DNA of 9,596 nt from Clostridium sp. CAG:138 (GTDB lineage Bacteria > Bacillota > Clostridia > Christensenellales > CAG-138). A program made the position numbers and the translations under genes. Numbering within the stretch: the first letter of the stretch is position 1; every line of letters starts with the position of its first letter. The stretch lies in the NCBI GenBank assembly GCA_000435055.1, contig FR879674.1, forward strand, positions 1-9,596, read 5' to 3'. Positions 5,611-9,596 of this stretch are shown one piece after another. The notes beneath the pieces are model-generated. The model saw nothing but the letters and a program-made list of their open reading frames with translations. It ran no database searches and had not been told where the DNA came from.

Positions 5611-7203
5611 TCAGGTGCGGCTCGCGGGTGCAAGCTTCATAAGCTCAATCGCCTGATCTTTGCCGTCGAAAATCAAAAGCTGAAGACCGACTTCGGGTGT
5701 TATCATGCCCGCTTCAACAAGGCGGAAGACGGTATCATTGTTATTGATTACCGAAAATGCGTTTTCTTTAACGACTTTAACGGTGACACGGAACTCGGCG
5801 GGCAGGTTCTTCATGCTTTTCACGGCATCGTCAATGGCTTTTATTCTTCCAAGGTCAATGCCCATATCGCCCGTAATCGATGAAAGCTCACGGAAACAGC
5901 GTTTCGAAAGCGCGAACTCACGTTCTACTTCAAGCTCCTGACTCACGGCCTTGCGGAATGCAGCATGTATGCTGCGCGCTGCCATACGGGAACGCTTGCT
6001 GCTTGCTTCCTGAAGGGCAGCTATCGCAGTGCCGCTTGTGACGCCTGCGTGGGTCATGCCGCGCGCAAATTCGTTTGCACCGGATTCTTCCTTGATGGAA
6101 TTGCGCATTTCCGAAATGTATTGCAGCATATAAGAAGGAAGCGGAGCCGTGCTGAACCATGTTATGCCGTTCAGGTTATCGCCTGTGTGGACCTCTTTGG
6201 ACCAGTCGCGCAGGTCGGCGGGATCAAACCCGCTTGCGCCCGTTATCAAAAGCTTGTTGTGACTTGCAAGCAGGGCGTTTTTCATCACGATTTGATCGAG
6301 CTTATCGGAATAAATCTGTGCCGTGCAGAACATGTCAACAAAACCGTAACCGAGGCAGCTTCCTTTGCGTTCAAAAAGCGTTGTGACAACAAACGGATAT
6401 TCGCCGTGTGCGAAATAGCCCTCTTTTTTTACTCGGCGGCTGTCCTCAAGCTTCATTCCGCCCGCAAGCTTGACCATATGAACACGGTGTTTCCCGGCTT
6501 TGGAATCGTATTCACGCAGCCAGCATTCGATTAAAAGTATACTTTTTGAAAACGCGGGGGAAATGATTTCGTCCGTTGCGGTGTCAAGCATGAACCCGTC
6601 CTCCCGAAGTTCCGCCGCCTGCTTCGGGTAATGCTGCATGAACCAGTCGCGCGTGTGATGCGTGAATTTGAACACGGTGCGGCTGTCCTGAAGGTCACTG
6701 CACAGTGGGTCGAACATAACGGTGCGGTTGTCAACGTGCTTTATATACGCTCCGCCGATTCCGCCGTTCGCATCCGGATCAAAGCCGACTTGCTGCACGC
6801 TGTACCCGCCGACAAGCAGGTCGTGAGTCAACTTTGCATATTCATCGTCATAGGCGCATCTGAGGTGATTTTCGCGTATTATTCGGGTCATAAGCTCTGC
6901 AAGCTCGTCATATTCCCTGCTGTCCGCGCTGATTATCGCCTCCGGCAAGTAATCGATAAGATCCGCCCGAACGTTTTCAACGGTGCTTTGGATTATCGGC
7001 GTCACGGGACGCGGCTCGCCGGCATCCTTTTGGGGAATATCGCCCCAATGGTCGCCGCGGTACATTCTTTCGCATCGGTCAAGCCGTGCGCGTTCCGCTG
7101 CGTATGCATCGTAATATTCTCTGAAAAGCGTATAAAGCTTTTCCGTTTCTTCCGCTTCGGCGGGCTTCGCCGCTGCCGGCGGAGGAAGTATGATATTGTT
7201 CAT
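5611..7203 (-). CDS. Phage portal protein (P22-like)
   Basis: This 530-residue protein has the features of P22-type portals: an N-terminal helical region with MYRGDHWGDIP and PVTPIIQSTVENVRADLIDY, the early core FDPDANGGIGGAY..VDNRTVMFDP, a long stem region with FVDMFCTAQIYSDKLDQ, and GVTSGTAIAALQEASSKRSR typical of the clip/stem boundary. Portals form the dodecameric ring at one capsid vertex through which the terminase drives DNA. The start has AAAGGA 8 nt upstream. It follows the large terminase by 41 nt, the standard phage order. No scaffold, protease or capsid gene follows; the next gene is host DUF951. The frame is intact. Assignment to the P22-like family is by pattern memory; that it is a portal is supported by the neighbouring terminase. 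Confidence 0.87.
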   Translation of the reverse strand: MNNIILPPPAAAKPAEAEETEKLYTLFREYYDAYAAERARLDRCERMYRGDHWGDIPQKDAGEPRPVTPIIQSTVENVRADLIDYLPEAIISADSREYDELAELMTRIIRENHLRCAYDDEYAKLTHDLLVGGYSVQQVGFDPDANGGIGGAYIKHVDNRTVMFDPLCSDLQDSRTVFKFTHHTRDWFMQHYPKQAAELREDGFMLDTATDEIISPAFSKSILLIECWLREYDSKAGKHRVHMVKLAGGMKLEDSRRVKKEGYFAHGEYPFVVTTLFERKGSCLGYGFVDMFCTAQIYSDKLDQIVMKNALLASHNKLLITGASGFDPADLRDWSKEVHTGDNLNGITWFSTAPLPSYMLQYISEMRNSIKEESGANEFARGMTHAGVTSGTAIAALQEASSKRSRMAARSIHAAFRKAVSQELEVEREFALSKRCFRELSSITGDMGIDLGRIKAIDDAVKSMKNLPAEFRVTVKVVKENAFSVINNNDTVFRLVEAGMITPEVGLQLLIFDGKDQAIELMKLAPASRT

Positions 7204-7244
7204 TTTAAGTATCCTTTCCTGTTTTTCTGTATCGAGAGATGAAT

Positions 7245-8594
7245 TTACAGCCAGCCCGAAGCTCGTTCCGGCACGGAAAGAGGGTCATATGCGCGTGCCT
7301 TTTTAACAATCGGCTGCTGACTTCGGCGCGGGCGGCTCATAAGGCCGTAGCGCAAAGCTTCCGGCGCGTGGTCGTTGCCGTCGGCCGCATCTTCGCAATT
7401 ACATTTGTCATATTGCAAAAGGGGAAGCTGACGAATTAAGTTTTCGCAGGTGCCGAAGCATTGCCACATGGGTTGTTTGCCGTTTTTTTCCGTTTCGAAC
7501 CGCGGCGCAAGGTATTCGCGGAGGCAGTTCCAGCCCGCGATTCTTGAATTGTCCGCAGGCGTGAGCGGCATTCCGGCGGCCGCAAAAAGTTCTGCAAGCG
7601 TTTCGCCTTCAAACCCGCCGTTTGCGGAAAGCACCGCGCCGCGCTTTTGCCACATATCGGGTGATGCAACGGTGTAGGCAATGTTTTCTCCGCGGCTCAG
7701 TTCAACGGCGCGTCGTGCAACATCGCCCGCAAGTGTTTGCCGAACATACAGTTCACGATAGGTGAAAACCCTGCCTTCGCCGTCCGCCGCGTGCCAAAGC
7801 ACGCAGCAGGGGTCGTTATACCCCCAGTCCATCGAACGGAATCGGCGCCACCAATGCGGAATTTCAAACGGGGCAACAACGTGCTTTTCACGCGAAAACT
7901 CGCGGAAGTACTGCCCTGCGTGAACATCCCAGTCGCCGTCAAGGTGCGCCCTTCGCAAATCTTCCGGCAGGGCGAGAAGCTGCTTCACATAATTCGGATC
8001 GGCATCCATAAGAATCCTGTTGTCATAGATTTTTGCGGGAATGAAATTGTAATCCTCTGCATTTTCACCCTGTTGATACTGTCTGTCGATAAACAACCGC
8101 TTCACCCATGCATGGCCGACGTTGCCGGGGTTGCATGTGTAATACATGCGCGGCGAAATATCCGTTCGTGTCGTGCGGTTACAGGTCGTCAAAAAACGCA
8201 TTTGTTCTTCCGTAAAGTGCGTTGCTTCTTCCATGCCGATGATTGCATATTCCTGCCCCTGATATTGGTAAACATCCTGCGCCGTGTCGCAATAACCGAG
8301 TTTGATTCGCGACCCATTGGGGAACCTGAACACGCGCTCGGTTGAATTATAGGGCGCAATGCCGTAAAGCTCCCTTTGCAGAGGAATGATGTGGTTCTCG
8401 CGCAGCTCCGGCAGCGTTCGACGCAAAAGCAGAAGGTTCAGTTCGGGATATCGCAGCGCAAGAAGCACAAATTTGCGGCGCATGGCCCAGCTTTTGCCGC
8501 CGCCGCGCGCTCCGCCGTAGGCCGTGTGCCTTGCGCGGGAAAGAAAAAATTCACGCTGCCGAGAATTCGGCGTGCCGTGAAGAATAAGCTTCAT
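7245..8594 (-). CDS. terL: Phage terminase large subunit (packaging ATPase/nuclease)
   Basis: This 449-residue protein has the two TerL domains. The ATPase has Walker A GGARGGGKS (27-35), Walker B IIGMEEATHF with Glu122/Glu123, and the coupling motif YTCNPG (152-157). The RNase H-like nuclease has acidic residues at MDWGYNDP (Asp256), SPDMW (Asp313) and DHAPEALRYGLM (Asp408). All key residues are present, so it should be active in cutting and translocating DNA into a capsid. ATG at 8594 is the only in-frame start after a TAA about 24 nt upstream. AAAGGA lies 12 nt away, longer than ideal, and is better spaced for an out-of-frame ATG at 8598 that opens a 15-codon frame overlapping the terL start, so initiation may be weak or coupled. 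It is the first gene of the terL-portal unit. Confidence 0.95.
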   Translation of the reverse strand: MKLILHGTPNSRQREFFLSRARHTAYGGARGGGKSWAMRRKFVLLALRYPELNLLLLRRTLPELRENHIIPLQRELYGIAPYNSTERVFRFPNGSRIKLGYCDTAQDVYQYQGQEYAIIGMEEATHFTEEQMRFLTTCNRTTRTDISPRMYYTCNPGNVGHAWVKRLFIDRQYQQGENAEDYNFIPAKIYDNRILMDADPNYVKQLLALPEDLRRAHLDGDWDVHAGQYFREFSREKHVVAPFEIPHWWRRFRSMDWGYNDPCCVLWHAADGEGRVFTYRELYVRQTLAGDVARRAVELSRGENIAYTVASPDMWQKRGAVLSANGGFEGETLAELFAAAGMPLTPADNSRIAGWNCLREYLAPRFETEKNGKQPMWQCFGTCENLIRQLPLLQYDKCNCEDAADGNDHAPEALRYGLMSRPRRSQQPIVKKARAYDPLSVPERASGWL

Positions 8595-8952
8595 GCATTC
8601 GGTGCATCCTTTCGGTTATGAATTTTTGCAGAGAACCGGCAAAGCCGCGCCGCCGTTCCGCCGCATTTTCGGGGTATGCGTCCTCACCTTCGGGGCAGGG
8701 AGGTTTTGCGGGTGAAATTCGGCACGCCCGACGCCGCAGAGCCGCACGAGTGAACGGAGTTCCGATTCATTCGAACGGCTTGCTCGGCAGAAACTCTGTC
8801 TGCTTGGAACTGCTCTGCTTCAGATTCCACGGGCTTTGCGTTGGCTTTTTCATATTTTGGGAACCCTGAACAGTTTAAAATCAAAGTTCCCCGGGCAAAG
8901 GCAAAATCAGCGCATCCGCACGGCGGAAGGCCGCATTTGCTGCCCTAATAAT
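8595..8952 (-). other. Long leader of terL with a possible decayed small gene
   Basis: There are about 350 nt between the terL promoter and its start. On the - strand two overlapping frames look partly protein-like but neither makes a convincing gene. One starts at ATG 8853 (MKKPTQSPWNLKQ), meets a TGA at 8767-8769, then stays open through PEGEDAYPENAAERRRGF and SLQKFITERMHRMHE to a stop at 8551-8553 inside terL. The other has EKANAKPVESEAEQFQADR and ends at 8684. A small terminase gene is usually found at this place, so this could be its remnant; or it is simply an untranslated leader. No homology is recognised. Confidence 0.3.
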
Positions 8953-8982
8953 ATTATAACACTCTGCTCTTGCAATCGGCAA
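8953..8982 (-). promoter_or_regulatory. Promoter of the terL-portal unit
   Basis: On the - strand TTGCCG (8982-8977) is followed after 18 nt by TATAAT (8958-8953), with an extended TGT before it. It is the best promoter in the window. Confidence 0.75.
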
Positions 8983-8988
8983 TTGCAA
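8970..8988. promoter_or_regulatory. Inverted repeat over the terL -35 (operator candidate)
   Basis: TTGCAAT (8970-8976) and ATTGCAA (8982-8988) form a perfect 7-bp inverted repeat with a 5-nt centre. It covers the -35 hexamer of the terL promoter, a position suited to a repressor. No repressor gene is visible nearby. Confidence 0.45.
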
Positions 8989-9082
8989 AAAGACCGAATG
9001 CTATACATAAAGCCGTACAGCAGACCTCTTGATTTTTTGATTGAAAAGTGATATGAAAATCGCAATTCGCTTTTTTTAATGC

Positions 9083-9111
9083 TTTATTTCCGAATGAAAA
9101 CAGTGTATAAT
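9083..9111 (+). promoter_or_regulatory. Promoter of the 96-residue + strand gene
   Basis: A perfect TATAAT (9106-9111) lies about 30 nt before the ribosome binding site, with a weak -35 (TTTATT, 9083-9088) 17 nt upstream. The stretch around this -10 repeats that of the terL promoter: AGTG(T)TATAATATTATT is shared except for one T, and both include the 10-bp palindrome ATAATATTAT (9107-9116 here, 8948-8957 there). Confidence 0.6.
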
Positions 9112-9145
9112 ATTATTGTCGCGGGAGCAGGCGAAAGGAATTATA

Positions 9146-9436
9146 ATGGCAAAAACCAATGCCGAAACAAAAATTGCGAACGCCGGCGGCACTGCCGTTG
9201 AAACGGGCAAAACTGCCGCACGCGCTGCGGCAGGCAAATACTCCGCACCGCGCCTGAGCAGGCTTGCGCTGAAAGCGCTTGTTGATATGGTCACAAGCGA
9301 GGAGCTGAAGCCCTCCGACAGGCTCAGCGCAATCAAAACCATTCTTGATTATGCAGGCAAACAAGCTCCGCCTGAAGATACCGATGCGGAGCTGCGCGTT
9401 GTGTTTGACGGGCTTGAAGAAGGGTTCGCGGATTGA
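9146..9436 (+). CDS. Small protein divergent to terL, possible small terminase subunit
   Basis: This 96-residue protein has an Ala/Thr-rich N-terminus (1-34), a helical core (RLSRLALKALVDMVTS, then LKPSDRLSAIKTILDYAG) and a C-terminal RVVFDGLEEGFAD. The core reads like a helical DNA-binding or oligomerisation segment, and the short acidic tail ending after RVVF resembles tails I associate with small terminase-like packaging proteins, but I cannot confirm homology. The start at 9146 has AGGA 6 nt upstream; an earlier in-frame start at 9116 lies at the transcription start and lacks a site. It is the only + strand protein gene in the window and is transcribed away from terL, unlike the usual terS-terL order. 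The assignment is mainly contextual. Confidence 0.7.
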   Translation: MAKTNAETKIANAGGTAVETGKTAARAAAGKYSAPRLSRLALKALVDMVTSEELKPSDRLSAIKTILDYAGKQAPPEDTDAELRVVFDGLEEGFAD

Positions 9437-9456
9437 GCATAAGCCGAAAAACGTCT

Positions 9457-9483
9457 AAAAATCAAAGCCGAGCAGCTTTTGAT
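9457..9483 (-). terminator. Intrinsic terminator facing the + strand gene
   Basis: On the - strand ATCAAA-A-GC (9483-9475) pairs with GCTTTGAT (9468-9461), with a single bulged A and a 6-nt loop, and is followed by TTTTTAG. It would stop transcription entering from the right before it runs into the 96-residue gene. Confidence 0.6.
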
Positions 9484-9512
9484 TGAAAGTGCAAAACCGC
9501 TTTAACGGCAAA

Positions 9513-9543
9513 CAGCCCGAAGGATGAAATGTCCTTCGGGCTG
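9513..9543. terminator. Strong 12-bp hairpin past the + strand gene
   Basis: CAGCCCGAAGGA (9513-9524) pairs perfectly with 9532-9543 around a 7-nt loop. Neither side has a full T run (TCGGTTATT on +, TTTGCCGTT on -). It may end the + strand transcript inefficiently, end a - strand gene lying to the right, or be the 5' hairpin of a short RNA. Confidence 0.55.
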
Positions 9544-9554
9544 TCGGTTATTAG

Positions 9555-9584
9555 ATTATAAAATTTATACGGCAGAAGTCTGAA
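9555..9584 (-). promoter_or_regulatory. Possible promoter at the right edge
   Basis: On the - strand TTCAGA (9584-9579), 18 nt, then TATAAT (9560-9555). A start near 9548 would transcribe the 12-bp hairpin and end at the terminator at 9457, giving a short RNA of about 90 nt. This is weak, since the hexamers are the only evidence. Confidence 0.3.
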
Positions 9585-9596
9585 AACAGCTTATCG

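Noticed and set aside
8618..8869. Open + strand frame of 83 codons
   Set aside because: Composition is Arg/Ser/Gly-rich as in antisense GC-rich sequence, there is no ribosome binding site, and it overlaps the terL leader.
5402..9596. Attachment-site direct repeats bounding the phage cassette
   Set aside because: Comparing 5402-5610 with 9437-9596 by eye gave only short chance matches, and no integrase or tRNA gene is present in the window.
1..9596. CRISPR arrays, insertion sequences and tRNA genes
   Set aside because: No repeated spacer-like units, transposase motifs, terminal inverted repeats or cloverleaf-like sequence were seen.

Overview
The window looks like chromosome of a low-to-mid GC Gram-positive anaerobe (Bacillota, class Clostridia). 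The pointers are a Firmicutes-type 5S rRNA 3' end, a DUF951 gene, a Xre-type regulator with a YvlB/LiaX-like C-terminal module, a Gram-positive style signal peptidase I, GGAGG-type ribosome binding sites and sigma-A extended -10 promoters (TGnTATAAT). TGA is an ordinary stop codon (it ends lepB, DUF951, the portal gene and the 147-residue gene). No species can be named from sequence alone.

Left end (1-70): the last bases of a 5S rRNA on the + strand and a strong intrinsic terminator close an rRNA operon that enters from outside. From about 140 to 8950 every recognisable gene is on the - strand and so faces the rRNA operon. In map order these are a DEDDh 3'-5' exonuclease, a decayed GNAT acetyltransferase, an alpha/beta hydrolase, a two-gene unit of a Xre regulator and a small protein that shares the regulator's C-terminal module, and a unit transcribed as DUF951 -> signal peptidase I -> a catalytically degenerate signal peptidase paralogue whose start overlaps the lepB stop.

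Right half (5402-9596): a small phage-derived cassette. A large terminase and a P22-like portal protein lie in one - strand unit behind a good extended -10 promoter and a leader of about 350 nt. Across a divergent promoter region, on the + strand, is a 96-residue protein that may be the small terminase subunit or an associated factor. No capsid, protease, tail, lysis, integrase or repressor gene is visible. The portal gene is followed directly by an intergenic region and then host genes. The cassette therefore looks like an orphan packaging module: either a prophage remnant with intact reading frames or something retained.

Best second-look items: the isolated terminase/portal pair with its divergent partner and matching palindromic -10 boxes; the lepB/pseudo-signal-peptidase pair, in which the second protein keeps the Ser position but has lost the Lys base and the GDNR box; the regulator/partner pair built on one shared module; a hairpin with a UUCG tetraloop upstream of DUF951 that suggests a structured RNA; and a possible short RNA at the right edge. 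The GNAT gene is a clear multi-lesion pseudogene.
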